A stretch of 64,000 nucleotides of DNA, from assembly GCA_944474755.1 (NCBI GenBank), contig OX104123.1, positions 63,109,898 to 63,173,897 of the forward strand, in the 5' to 3' direction. This stretch comes from Limnoperna fortunei. Lineage: Eukaryota; Mollusca; Bivalvia; Mytilida; Modiolidae. A model generated the notes under the pieces. It saw only the letters and a program-made list of their open reading frames with translations, did no database searches and had not been told where the DNA came from. Position numbers and translations under genes: made by a program. This document shows positions 34,913 to 44,981 of this stretch, piece after piece; within the stretch, counting starts at the first letter, position 1; each line of letters begins with the position of its first letter.

Positions 34913-35128
34913 ACGTCTACAATTAAGACCAAAACTGTTAGAATTAGATTTTTAACACTGTCAAATGTTTGCTTACTTTTAATGGGATTTGAACTCCGTT
35001 GTGCCACTGCGGCACCAATTCGCTAAATGAAAAAAATTACCTTCATCGACCGGGTTGAATCCTAGACGTAGACATAGTACATGTGTACTAGCGTGTGTAG
35101 ATGGAATTTACGTAACCAATACGTATTT
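34913..35128 (-). mobile_element. tRNA-derived SINE, family B (copy 2, degenerate)
   Basis: It is similar to copy 1, including atacagggttaatat upstream (34890-34904) and gtaaccaatacgtattt at its end, but part of the tRNA-like region is deleted. The matching flanks show a segmental tandem duplication rather than an independent insertion. Confidence 0.6.
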
Positions 35129-36170
35129 AACTTTATATGTACACAGTCTTTGACAATATTTCAAATGATTTCATCCTAAAGTGTTGAGCTTTAAATCATT
35201 GACATTATTTGTCAACAGATGTTTACACTTTCATAAAACAGACAGCAAAATTACTTTCATGCACAAAACTTGATTAGAAATTCTATACGTGATAGTTATG
35301 TATACCAATATTACAAGCGAATTTGAATCAATAACAGGAATTTCATTGAATATATCTTAAGACATTAAATATGCTTGAAATTTTCGTCCCTTTATAATAT
35401 CCGAAACGCAAACGAAGTCAAGCAAATAAGATGATCACAGTCTTATTTCCCAAAACTTACTTAAATTTTTCATTATTTTAAAAAATTACACATTTTTGTA
35501 TCTATGTACTGCGAACAATCTGATATAATGTGTTTTTCCGATTTCTATTCAATTTTGTCTAAAAAAGAATAATGAGTGTTTTCTAAAAAAAACTTGGGTC
35601 TAAATACTTGTCTGATATCTATCTTTTAAACATTAAACATAGCAGCCAAAACACAAATTATTACTTTTTTAGCTTTCCAACAGTACCAAATTTCGTTTTT
35701 CATGAAGTTTCATTGTCATCTTTGTCAGAAGACCTTCCAAACGTTTTTATTTGAATGTACATTTTCTACAGTTACATGATAATTAAAAATGTTAATTTCT
35801 TCTGTGAAAAAAAACCTAGGCAACCTGATTTCTTCTAAACGAAAAGATATATCTCTAGGTAACATAATTTTTAGAAGATGATATCGTAGCTAAAATTGCT
35901 TTTGTGGATTCATCTTAAAATATTGCCCCCCCCCCCCCCCCTAAAAAGAGAAGAAATTTTTTTTAATTTATATTAATTTATCAAGTTTTAAATAATTTGA
36001 TGTTAATAAAAAATTTATTTTCAGAGCCTGCTATCCAAAGGGGATAAAAACCCTTTCCTCCTGGTTCATATTTTTTGTTATATTGCAAGAAGCATTGAAA
36101 TAAATCTGTTTATATATACAACTGTAAAGCAAAATTTTCCCTTAATCAAAAAATTGTGTTGTAACCTTGA
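35129..36170. other. Non-coding spacer
   Basis: AT-rich sequence without recognisable exon or repeat family. A homopolymer tract of about 18 C lies at 35924-35941. Confidence 0.4.
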
Positions 36171-36404
36171 GTTTGTTTGTTTGAATGGGGTTTAACACCA
36201 CTTTCAGCTTATCATGTCGTCTTTATTAGAATTGGAACCCGGAGCATCCGGTGGAAACCTCGACCTTCGGCAGGAAAACTATCAATCTTTGTCAAGTAAA
36301 GGTGGAGTTAAACACACCCTGCCTGCAATATCCCTACCACACGCAACCTCGGTGTTGACCAGTACAAGTAGATGATTACCTTAACAACTCAGCGGCCGAG
36401 GCTC
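36171..36404 (-). mobile_element. tRNA-derived SINE, family A, diverged
   Basis: On plus: tggggtttaacaccactttc agc, then ttggaacccggagcatccgg, then caatctttgtcaag, and at the head end aacaactcagcggccgaggc. The B-box part is disrupted, and part of the hairpin loop (the attgctgaaa side) is deleted. Confidence 0.75.
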
Positions 36405-36840
36405 CAATAATTTTGTCTTTTCTTCTCGTTTGAAGAAAAAAATGGGCATGCTGTTTTGAGCCTTGTGTGGTTTCCATCAAAGAATAACATGATATACTGG
36501 GATACTATTGTGTTGTATGCATAATTCTTATTTTCGAAAAACCAATCAAAGTGGAATGGAGTTCCACAGTAAATTAATTGACAATTTAATAATGCAGGTA
36601 CAAAATCAATCCGTTACTGCTCAACTGTTGCATACAACAACGTATTTTTTAAATTGATTATCTGTATAATGTTTTGTTGTTTTTTCTGGTAGATAAGACT
36701 GAAAATAGCCGCAACGTAGCGATTCGTCAGTAAACACAATTTTGTTATACTGGCACTATAATACAACAAAACTGGTACAATAAAACATGATTTATCTGTT
36801 TACATATATATTCAATGTGTACATCTACAGCATCGAAATA
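36405..36840. other. Spacer between two SINEs
   Basis: Non-coding. The small inverted pair gtgttgtatgcataa (about 36510) and ttgcatacaacaacg (about 36627) may be foldback remnants. Confidence 0.4.
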
Positions 36841-37112
36841 GCGGGTCCTCGTTGGCCGAGTGGTGAAGGTAGTTCTTGAACTATTGATTACGTGGTCTGT
36901 CAACACTGAGATTGCGGGTTCGAATCTCACTGAGGGGAAGGTTGTACTCGACTCCAATCTTAATTGACATGGATTGCCAGTTATTCTACCGAAGGTCGGG
37001 GATTTTCTCTGGTGTTCCGTCTTTCTCCTCCAATCAAAAAAATGGACGCCATGATATAGCTGAAAAACTGTTGAAAATGACGGTAACCTACATTCAAGCA
37101 AACAAATAAAAA
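36841..37112 (+). mobile_element. tRNA-derived SINE, family A
   Basis: The head has TGGCCGAGTGG (A box) near 36852 and GGTTCGAATCTC (B box) near 36917. The body ctcgactccaatcttaattg and the tail tggacgccatgatatagctg follow, ending in a CAAA-rich tail. The final stem strand is mutated (gacggtaacc in place of ggcgttaaac). The antisense open frame here is an artefact. Confidence 0.82.
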
Positions 37113-38148
37113 CAAACTTCAATGATGTTGACATTTCCAATATGTAGATGGTCTTAAATTGGCAACATAAATAAAAGCTCTAAATTACGTAAATGATTTT
37201 GCCTTCCAATAGTTTTGGTTTTACTGACAGTAATGAGTTACAATCAGACGAAAGAAATATCCAATTAAGTAAAATGGTATTCCCTTAGAATCTTCAAGAA
37301 ATGATTTTAAAAGTATACAATAATATGCGAGACTTTATTTCGTTAATCCCACCCACCGCCTTCTACGCGCAACCAAAAGAAAAACAAAAAATATATTTCA
37401 TTGCATAGTTAAGTTTAAATGAATATATGCCTAATAAAACTTGTTAACTTTGCAAAGGCATTATTTTCCGGCACGCAAAGAAACATTTATTACATTTCGT
37501 CCTAAAATAAATTGTTCATTTGTTTTCGTTGTCACTATCCTCATAAGGAGGATCTAGTTATATGTGTACAGATTTAAAGGTAATCAACTTGAAGAAAAGT
37601 TATTATTTGTCTTCTTAAATCTTGTCACGTGAAGAACTAGACAGACTTCTGCAATAAGGACGTTTGTACCAGTAATCTAAGGAGACTTTTTTTATTTTAG
37701 TATGTTTCTAACATTGAATGGCATTTATCTAGGACAAACATACAATAAACATCAAAATCCTTCACAACATGGAATTCAATCAATAATTTCTACATACCTT
37801 AGCCACTTTGCTAAAGAGGCGTTTAACAGAAACCATCTTAAATAAATTGGTAATATAATCCAAACGTTATGCGTTTACTATCCTTGTTCTATAGTTTGAC
37901 CATCCTCTTTACTATTTGTTATTTACACTCAAAGGAAGTTTTGAGATAATAACTCTACTAACGGACAATAGTTAATTGGTTGCTTTAATTAAACATATAC
38001 TACACTAATAAGTAGCCTTGCTGTGTACAGAACAATAAAATCGACCACAATAGGACATAAAAAAATGTCTAAACAAATTTTATTTCCTCAAATCCTAGAT
38101 ACTAATTAATTTGATAGAAAACATTGATTATCGGTAACATATATACAT
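37113..38148. other. Non-coding flank holding copy 1 of a duplicated segment
   Basis: No gene recognised. The part from about 37795 to 38140 resembles 40612-40800 (catacctt...actttg, acagaaaccatc, ttgctttaattaaac) followed by 45000-45120 (caatcgaccacaata ... atttcctca ... cattgat). The second copy is split by the Gypsy element. Confidence 0.5.
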
Positions 38149-38201
38149 ATATATTTTAAAATCCACATAATAGAATTAGCAACAATAAAAATGTTTGTTT
38201 T

Positions 38202-38240
38202 CCACGACCGGCTTCATCTCTTCCGAGATCTTCAAAGTGG
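38202..38240 (-). ncRNA. Hammerhead-like motif in the left PLE arm (degenerate)
   Basis: This is the inverted copy of the motif at 39287-39325: CCAC, TTGAAGA, hairpin TCTC-GGAA-GAGA, then TGAAG (mutated from GAAA), CCGGTC, GTGG. Two core substitutions make activity unlikely. Confidence 0.45.
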
Positions 38241-38315
38241 ATGTTTTGTATACAATTGACGTCGTTATCAGTAACGTGACGTTACAATGGTCCATAGATA
38301 CTGACGCCGTCAGGT

Positions 38316-38612
38316 ATGGTTAAAATCCGGAACGGAACTGTTGAGACGTGGCCGATATTTATGGATGAATTGTTCTTTATTTATACGAAAAACAACATTC
38401 CGTACAATTTAGCGAGAAGAATTTGCACAATTGTCTCAAACACCAACACCAGAGACGAAAGATTAAAAGAATTAAAAAGTATTCTCTTAAAACGAAAATT
38501 TCCTACCACACTGATAGACACGGGAATTGAAAAAGCAAAGCAAATTAGTACTCAAGAACTAAAACTTGTAAGAAGTAAAACTGAAGAAAAGGTCATCCCA
38601 TTCAACATTTAA
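38316..38612 (+). pseudogene. Chimeric open frame: antisense arm fused to PLE reverse-transcriptase end
   Basis: The first 24 or so codons (38316-38386) read the antisense of the GIY-YIG C-terminus, because the left arm is an inverted copy. Only from about residue 25 (NNIPYNLARRICTIV) is the frame real reverse-transcriptase sequence. The ATG is therefore not a biological start. The frame ends at a stop caused by a one-base shift near 38600. Confidence 0.75.
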
Positions 38613-38749
38613 CCCAAAGAATGCTGAAATTTTTACACACATTTACCAAAATTTACCAATTTTAAATACAGACGAGAAAATGAAGAAAATCATAGAGAAT
38701 AATGCTATCATCAAGAGTAAAAGACAGTCGAAATCTCTAAAAAAACATT

Positions 38750-39217
38750 TTGACATCAGCAAAATTACCGCAGGAAAACTTAGTCAGGAAAGTTATTAAG
38801 TGCAATAGACCAAATTGTGGAGTTTGTGCATATTTAATGGAAGGATCAGAATTCCAGTTCAAAAATGGAAAAGTTTTTAAAATAAAAAATAATTTTACTT
38901 GTTCATCTAGCAATTTAATTTACGTCATCACATGTAAAGGATGTAAAGAAAATTATATAGGACAAACCGGCATGACATTACGCCATCGCATGACTGTACA
39001 TCGGCAACAAATTCGTGATGTCAATACTAGACAAATAACACTAAGCGAGCATATTGAATTGTGTGCCGGTCATTCTTTACCTAATTTTTCTATTTTCCCA
39101 TTTTATAAATGTTCAGACTCTACGACAGAAGAACAACGTATAAATAAAGAACAACAATTCATCCATAAATATCGGCCACGTCTCAACAGTTCCGTTCCGG
39201 ATTTTAACCACACCTGA
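38750..39217 (+). pseudogene. GIY-YIG endonuclease domain of the Penelope-like element
   Basis: The 155-residue open part has a Cys cluster CNRPNCGVC (18-26), then IYVI (57-60) and YIGQTGMTLRHRMTVH (69-84). It thus holds the GIY-like strand, YIG, and the conserved Arg and His of the nuclease. It ends with KEQQFIHKYRPRLNS. In PLEs this domain nicks target DNA for reverse transcription. The domain itself looks intact, but the upstream RT is cut off by two frame changes and the truncation. Confidence 0.85.
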
Positions 39218-39286
39218 CGGCGTCAGTATCTATGGACCATTGTAACGTCACGTTACCGATAACGACGTCAATTGTATACAAAACAT

Positions 39287-39325
39287 CCACTTTGAAGATC
39301 TCGGAAGAGATGAAACCGGTCGTGG
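39287..39325 (+). ncRNA. Hammerhead-like motif in the right PLE arm (degenerate)
   Basis: Order of parts: stem I 5' strand CCAC, one extra T, TTGAAGA (consensus CTGANGA, with C3 changed to T), hairpin TCTC-GGAA-GAGA, then TGAAA, self-complementary CCGG, TC, and stem I 3' strand GTGG. The layout matches PLE-type minimal hammerheads, but the C3 change and the extra U before GAAA suggest decay. Confidence 0.5.
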
Positions 39326-39448
39326 AAAACGAACATTTTTATTGTTGCTAATTCTATTATGTGGATTTTAAAATATATTGTGACATTCATTTCCGGATTT
39401 ATATTTTCTTTATATACTTTTCTTGTATAGTTTTACTGACAAACTATT

Positions 39449-39451
<3 letters not shown>

Positions 39452-39482
<31 letters not shown>
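39452..39482. repeat. (TA)n microsatellite
   Basis: An uninterrupted TA run of about 30 bp. It lies beside a hammerhead-like motif and a SINE tail. Confidence 0.9.
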
Positions 39483-39484
<2 letters not shown>

Positions 39485-39526
39485 CAAATAAAAGTCCAAT
39501 ATAACTAGAATTTCTGCATTCTTTAA

Positions 39527-39567
39527 TTCACTAGTACTTTCATGCCTTCCAGCAATCTTCAGGTGAA
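39527..39567 (-). ncRNA. Second hammerhead-like motif (minus strand)
   Basis: On minus: TTCAC, CTGAAGA (exact CTGANGA core), TTGCTGGAAGGCAT as stem-loop II, GAAA, self-complementary GTAC, TA, and GTGAA, which pairs fully with TTCAC. All core blocks are in the right order. Stem II is weak (three pairs with a U-U next to the core). It is probably the end of a different Penelope-like family. Confidence 0.5.
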
Positions 39568-39588
39568 TATATATATATATATATATAC

Positions 39589-39850
39589 TTCTACAAATTA
39601 AGCCCAACACTGTTTGAATTAGATTTTTAACACTATCAAATTTTTGTTTACCCTCAGCGGGATTCGAACTCACACCGTTGTGACACTGTGGCACCAAATC
39701 GCCTGCACTATGTCCAGCGGTCTAGACCCCTCGGCCAAATCCGCTATATGAAAATATAGCTTCATTAACCGGGGTGAAACGTAGACATAGACATAGTACA
39801 TGTGTACTAGCGTGTGACGATGGAATTTTCGTAACCAATACATATTAATT
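39589..39850 (-). mobile_element. tRNA-derived SINE, family B, best copy
   Basis: On minus the tRNA-like head reads AGCGGATTTGGCCGAGGGGT (A box TGGCCGAGG) and, about 70 bp on, GTGAGTTCGAATCCCGCTGA (B box GTTCGAATC). The tail attcaaacagtgttgggctt aatttgtagaag runs into a (TA)n tract (39567-39588). The head resembles a tRNA-Leu/Ser type. A 5' extension up to about 39850 matches the copies near 34.5-35.1 kb. Confidence 0.75.
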
Positions 39851-39956
39851 TGACAGTAATCTAATTCAGCATTTTTGTATATATTATATAGGATGACAAA
39901 GTTACTTGTCATTCAGTCTCACAGTAAGTAAATTATATACAAACGTCTAAGTATTG

Positions 39957-40804
<848 letters not shown>

Positions 40805-40980
40805 AAATATTCATTCCGGGCTCTAAGTATAATAAAAACATGTTTACATTTGCGAGACTAAATATATTCTAAAAATCATTCACACGGTTCAGACATACAG
40901 GATTTAGTTGTCAAAAGTAATTAATGTCCAGAGCGATGAGGAAAACAGATATTTACACAAGGTCATACTCATACATTACA
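40805..40980 (-). repeat. 3' LTR of the Gypsy element, with internal inversion
   Basis: On minus it begins TGTAATGTATGAGTATGACC and matches the 5' LTR to about 40912 (CATTAATTACTTTTGA). The remaining part, about 40808-40908, is the reverse complement of the matching part of the 5' LTR (gaatgattttTAGAATA...). The TG start directly follows the polypurine tract. Confidence 0.75.
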
Positions 40981-40999
40981 TCTCTTCCTTTCTTTAAAG
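40981..40999 (-). other. Polypurine tract of the Gypsy element
   Basis: On minus CTTTAAAGAAAGGAAGAGA directly precedes the LTR start TGTAATG. It is the primer for plus-strand DNA synthesis. Confidence 0.75.
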
Positions 41000-41256
41000 T
41001 AATTAACTTTCTCTAATTTTGACGTAATATTTCAACCGCTTGACCGGTGTGGAAAAAATATTTCTCGTCACTAGTGAATTTGTTTTTCTCAGCATTTAAT
41101 TTGGTTAAAAATAATAACGTCACAAAAAGAACTCATGACGTCATAAACAAAACACCTTCCATTTACCGCGTATTCAAGTCATGAACGTAAAATTGGGGTT
41201 GGGAGAATTTGTACTTCGTTTCGCAAATTTACTACGTTTTAAAATTAGAGAAACAG

Positions 41257-41408
41257 AATCTTACATTACTCTTGGATTATTGGGTTTCTCCAATCTGGAT
41301 AGTTAAATTATGGAAATTTAAGTCCTCGCCAAGGCTCGGACTTAAAATTCCATAATTTAACTATCTCGATTGGAGAAATCTGATAATCCACTCGTACCAA
41401 TGTAAGAT
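41257..41408. mobile_element. Foldback element nested in the Gypsy 3' UTR
   Basis: The left arm ggtttctccaatctggatag ttaaattatggaa pairs with the right arm ttccataatttaactatctc gattggagaaa, and the outer ends cttacatt/aatgtaag also pair. The centre is ccaaggctcgg-like. There is no coding content, and it is probably a later insertion. Confidence 0.75.
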
Positions 41409-41572
41409 ACTATATTTAGCTAACGGATTTGTTACATATGATTTGTTTAAGCTCTACTAGATATTTACTGTTCATTAGAAAAATGATTTCAAGAATTAAA
41501 TGTAATCAAAAATGTTAAAACTATTATTCACATTCACTCTATCCATTAAAACTTAGTCCTAACAAAGGGTTC

Positions 41573-42034
41573 TTATTCCTCACTCCTAAACAGATGTGGC
41601 TTGACATGTGTTGTGTTCCGGTAGTACGTTTGTCCATCTCTCGTTAACCTAACTTGTGTCCCTCTTTGGTCACGTACAACAATCACCACGAATAAGTATT
41701 CACCTCCTGGGTACGGTCCTAATAAGTCTATGCCTAATCGTTCCCATTTTTGTTGCGGTAGTTGAGACGGTTGTAAAGGCGGTGGTCGTGACGGATTCTG
41801 TACTATTTGACAAGCATGACAAGTCGCAATAAGACTTTCTACGTCTCGAGCAATTCCTGCCCACCATACTTTTTCTCTTAACAGTTGTTTTGTTTTTACT
41901 ATTCCTAAGTGCGATTCATGTGCGATTGACAGGACGCGTGCCTGTGATAATTTCGGAATAATTAATTGTGTTCCTCTCAGTAGAATGTCGTCTTTTACTG
42001 ATAATTCATTTCTCACTTTTCTATAGAGTTTCAA
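41573..42034 (-). pseudogene. Gypsy integrase with deleted catalytic core
   Basis: On minus the frame holds the H-x-H...C-x2-C zinc finger (HESHLGIVKTKQL, then CHACQIV) and the start of the core with its first Asp (GIDLLGPYPGGEYLFVVIV). It then jumps to the C-terminal strand VRLTRDGQTYYRNTTHVKPH. The second Asp and the Glu of the DDE triad are missing, so about 150 residues were lost by an in-frame deletion. Confidence 0.85.
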
Positions 42035-42039
42035 TTCTT

Positions 42040-42765
42040 CATTATTAGGCCATTTATCACTTTCTATAGCTGTGATAATCTCCCTAATTGTTTTATCTTA
42101 AGCAGACTCGGCCTTGATTTCGGACAAAGTAATTGCTCTTGGTGCATTATGTTCTGTTAAATAGTTGATGAAATGTTCTACTTTTTCACCTGCATCGTTA
42201 CCAGTTTCTTTGAACTCATCGGGGAATGTGAAAATACATCAGCGGCATTCAGTTTTCTTGACCTGTAAATCACTTTAAATTTGTAAGATAACAAATTGTG
42301 TAGCCACCGTTTTTTCTAGTTCGTGGGGGGGGGTTCATGTTTTGCCGTAAATATAGTTTCCAACGGTTTGTGATAAGTAGTGACAGTGAAATCAGTCCCA
42401 TACAAATAGACATGAAATCGTATTATACTCTAGTAAATTGCCAATGATTCACATTCAATTTGTGAATATCTACGTTTGGTTCAGAGTTCTACTTGCATAC
42501 GCCGCAACGGGTCGAAATTCTCCATCCTTCTGTTCAAATATCGTCCCTAGACCGAATGGACTAGCATCAACTATGAGACGTGTTTCGGATTCTGGGTTAT
42601 AGAATGCCATTACTTGTGCGCTAGTCAATATACGTTTTAAAGAATCGAACGAAATTTGATGTGATTGTTCCCAACAAAATTCCTGATTCTTTCTAGTAAT
42701 ATTTCTAACAGGTTCTGATACTGTTGCGAAGTTAGGAATAAATTTTGAACAGCACGAGACGAGTC
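42040..42765 (-). pseudogene. Gypsy RNase H region, decayed
   Basis: In shifting minus frames I can read ECESLAIY and, further on, GTDFTVTTYHKPLETI, typical of Ty3/Gypsy RNase H, between many stops. The first frame break is just after RT. Nothing functional remains. Confidence 0.65.
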
Positions 42766-43681
42766 CTAAGAATGATTCAACTTCTTTTGCTTTTTTGGTT
42801 CCCCAGTCTTTGAAACGGCTTTGATCTTTGAATCTTGTGGTTTAAGACCATCTGCGGTAAGTGTATGACCAATAAATGATGATGTTCTCTTGTTGAATTT
42901 ACACTTTTCTTTGCTAAGCGTAAGGTTTTTCTCTCGTAAACGTGTAAGTAATGCTTTGTCGTGAGTTTTCTGATTTTTCCCAAATACGATTTTATTATCT
43001 GAGATGTTTCGACAGCCTGGGATATCAAGAACAACCTGCTGAATTATTCTTTGGTAAATCTCTGGGGCCCATGAGATACCAAACATGAGCCTTTTGTTTC
43101 TATAAATACCATTATTAGTAACAAAAGTTGTAATTTCTCGCGTTTCTGGGTCCAATTCAATCTGATGAAAACCTTGTTTCAAATCGACTTTGCTAAATAC
43201 TTTAGCGCCTTCATTTCTTCTATATTTGGCAACGGGAAGCGTTCACGCTCTGCTGCGGCATTTGCCCTACACATGTCTACACAAATACGGATGTCATTAT
43301 TTTGTTTTGGTATAACAAGGGAAGATACCCATGGGGTAGGACATTCGACTCGTTCAATTAAATCTTACGCCATGAGGTCATTTAATTTTGCCTGTACTTG
43401 TTTTCTAATTTTGAATGGCATTTTTCTTGCTGGTTGTGAAATCGGTTTAACTTCAGTTGAAAGTCTTTAAGCTTTCCCATACCCACAAAACGATCAGAAA
43501 ATTCTGTTAAAATAGCATCACAATTGTCAACTGAAAGTTCATTCACATTAATTCTCAAAATACCTAATTTTGTGGCGCATAGTTGTCCAATGAGTGCCTT
43601 GCATTTACGGTCAAAAACATGAAACTCAATTAAGTGGGTGGAGTCACTGATTGCCAATTTACGAAAGGTGGAGCCTAACAA
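42766..43681 (-). pseudogene. Gypsy protease-RT region, broken
   Basis: The piece 43681-43382 covers the protease end and RT linker (LRINVNELSVDNCDAIL, FSDRF.GMGKL). The palm follows at 43182-42766 after further breaks (KQGFHQIELDPETREITTF, MFGISWAPEIYQRIIQ). The catalytic box reads ISDNKIVFG, so the second Asp of the usual DD pair is Asn. Several frame breaks separate the two pieces. Confidence 0.85.
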
Positions 43682-43739
43682 TTTGAGTGGCTTTGTAGAC
43701 GCATATAAGACTAAATCTTAGTATTTGATGTCTTAAGAA

Positions 43740-44697
43740 CTACTTTCGCCGTTTCGGCGATTTAACATCATTGTATGTCTGTTTACCAATACAATTTACG
43801 GTAGCGCCAGAATCAATCAAAATTTTAACTGGTTTGCCTTCAATTTCTACGTTTATATGAGGTGACGACAAATTATTAGTATTTACCCGGAATACATATT
43901 TATTTTCGCTTACATCATCCTCTGCGTGATAATCGATGAATCTGACTACGTGATTTTGAACGGGTTTTGTTCTGCACATTTTCGCGAAATGTCCAACTTT
44001 ATTGCACACGTGGCAAGTAATATTGCTATATTTCCTGCATTCCTGTCCTGAGTGTCTTCTATTACCACAACGAGAACATGTTTTTACTCCCGGTCCTGAC
44101 CTCGGAGCGAATTTCGGTTTGAGACGAGTAATAAATTGTTTATGTTTGCTTTGAACAGTATTTACAGTTTCTTGTTCTGATTTCTGTTCCATTTTTGATC
44201 CGTGCATCTCTGAAAGTTCCGATGCTCTAGCAATTTCTTGAACTTTCTGAAGTGTCAAGTCTTTTTCGGGCAATAACCTTTTGCATAATTCCTTTGACTT
44301 ACACTTTTCAATCTCTTGGTCTCTTATCATGGCACAAGACACAGATAATTTCTTAAGGCGGATGATACAATTGTCCACCGTCTCGTGTTATTCTTGTCTC
44401 ATTTTTCGAAATAGATGTCTCTCTAACGCACTGTTTTTGATTGGCGTGAAAGAGGCTGTTGACGCGTCTTTTGCGTCTTTGTACGACACCCCTACATCAA
44501 TTTTCGAAAATGTCTTGCACCTCTTCACCTGCTAAATGCATTTGCAAAGCACGTTTCTGATCATCCTTAGAAACTCCTGTTGCCGTTAGATAATATTCAA
44601 ATCCTTTAATGTACAGCTTCCAGGATCTCGCGATGTTAGTGTTCTCTCCTAACACCTTGAAAGGAGGAGGTGGCGGCAAATTTAATTTTGCTGCCAT
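43740..44697 (-). pseudogene. Gypsy gag and protease start, broken
   Basis: It begins at ATG 44697 with MAAKLNLPPPPPFKV. A frame shift occurs near 44500 (after EEVQDIFEN), and a TAA lies just before 44378. The longest part, 44378-43740, has two CCHC zinc knuckles of C-x2-C-x4-H-x4-C type (CSRCGNRRHSGQEC and CHVCNKVGHFAKMC) and then the protease active site ILIDSGATVNCIG. Gag packages the RNA and the protease cleaves the polyprotein; neither can be made from this copy without correction. Confidence 0.85.
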
Positions 44698-44786
44698 TTA
44701 ATTATGTTATATCCGGAGAATAGACTGACTTTCTTAATTTAATCCAAGCACACTAGTTTAAATCAAAGATTCCAAATATTAAAGTA

Positions 44787-44803
44787 TCCCATCCTCGTCG
44801 CCA
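44787..44803 (-). other. Primer-binding site, tRNA-Ser(GCU) type
   Basis: On minus TGGCGACGAGGATGGGA follows the 5' LTR end (...GTTTTCA) with one base between. It is complementary to a 3' end TCCCATCCTCGTCGCCA, which fits metazoan tRNA-Ser(GCU) as I remember it. Confidence 0.75.
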
Positions 44804-44804
44804 T

Positions 44805-44979
44805 TGAAAACATATCCTGTATGTCTGAACCGTGTGAATGATTTTAGAATAGAATTAGTCTCGCAAATGTAAACATGTTTTTATTATACTTAGGGCCCGG
44901 AATGAATATTTCAAAAGTGATTAATGTCCAGAGCGATAGATGATGAGGAAAACAGATGAGGTCACACTCATACATTACA
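44805..44979 (-). repeat. 5' LTR of the Gypsy element, about 175 bp
   Basis: On minus it starts TGTAATGTATGAGTGTGACC and ends near GTTTTCA. A TATA-like AAGTATAATAAAAAC lies in the middle. It is short for a Gypsy LTR. The two LTRs match directly only over their first 70 bp. Confidence 0.75.
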
Positions 44980-44981
44980 TG

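Larger units (their letters stand above)
38149..39378 (+). mobile_element. Penelope-like element, truncated, with long inverted arms
   Basis: The arms 38149-38386 and 39139-39378 are near-identical reverse complements of about 240 bp. The interior encodes on plus the end of a reverse transcriptase (NIPYNLARRICTIVSNTNTR near 38391-38450). After a frame change comes NPKNAEIFTHIYQNLPILN, and after another a Cys-type linker and a GIY-YIG endonuclease (38750-39217). RT plus GIY-YIG in this order defines Penelope-like elements. The true 3' end and pseudo-LTR are the right arm; the left arm is an inverted copy of the gene end and 3' UTR. Most of the RT is missing, so it is dead. Both arms carry a hammerhead-like motif. 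Confidence 0.82.
40805..44981 (-). mobile_element. Ty3/Gypsy LTR retrotransposon, dead
   Basis: Read on minus, the parts are: short 5' LTR (44979-44805), tRNA-Ser primer site, gag with two CCHC knuckles, a protease DSG motif, RT, RNase H remnants, integrase zinc finger with a deleted core, polypurine tract (40999-40981) and 3' LTR (40980-40805). Frame shifts and stops interrupt gag, protease-RT and RNase H. RT has ISDN in place of the catalytic Asp-Asp pair. No env is seen. The 3' LTR carries an inverted segment of about 100 bp. A foldback sits in the 3' UTR (41257-41408). The element splits a duplicated genomic segment whose intact counterpart is near 37.8-38.1 kb. Confidence 0.85.

Noticed and set aside
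36745..37140. 131-codon minus-strand protein
   Set aside because: It is the antisense of a family A SINE. Frames at 18254-18693 and 33506-33797 are likewise SINE artefacts.
43165..43470. Plus-strand gene inside the Gypsy element
   Set aside because: It is antisense to RT; the same applies to 44281-44535. The minus strand carries the recognisable Gypsy domains.
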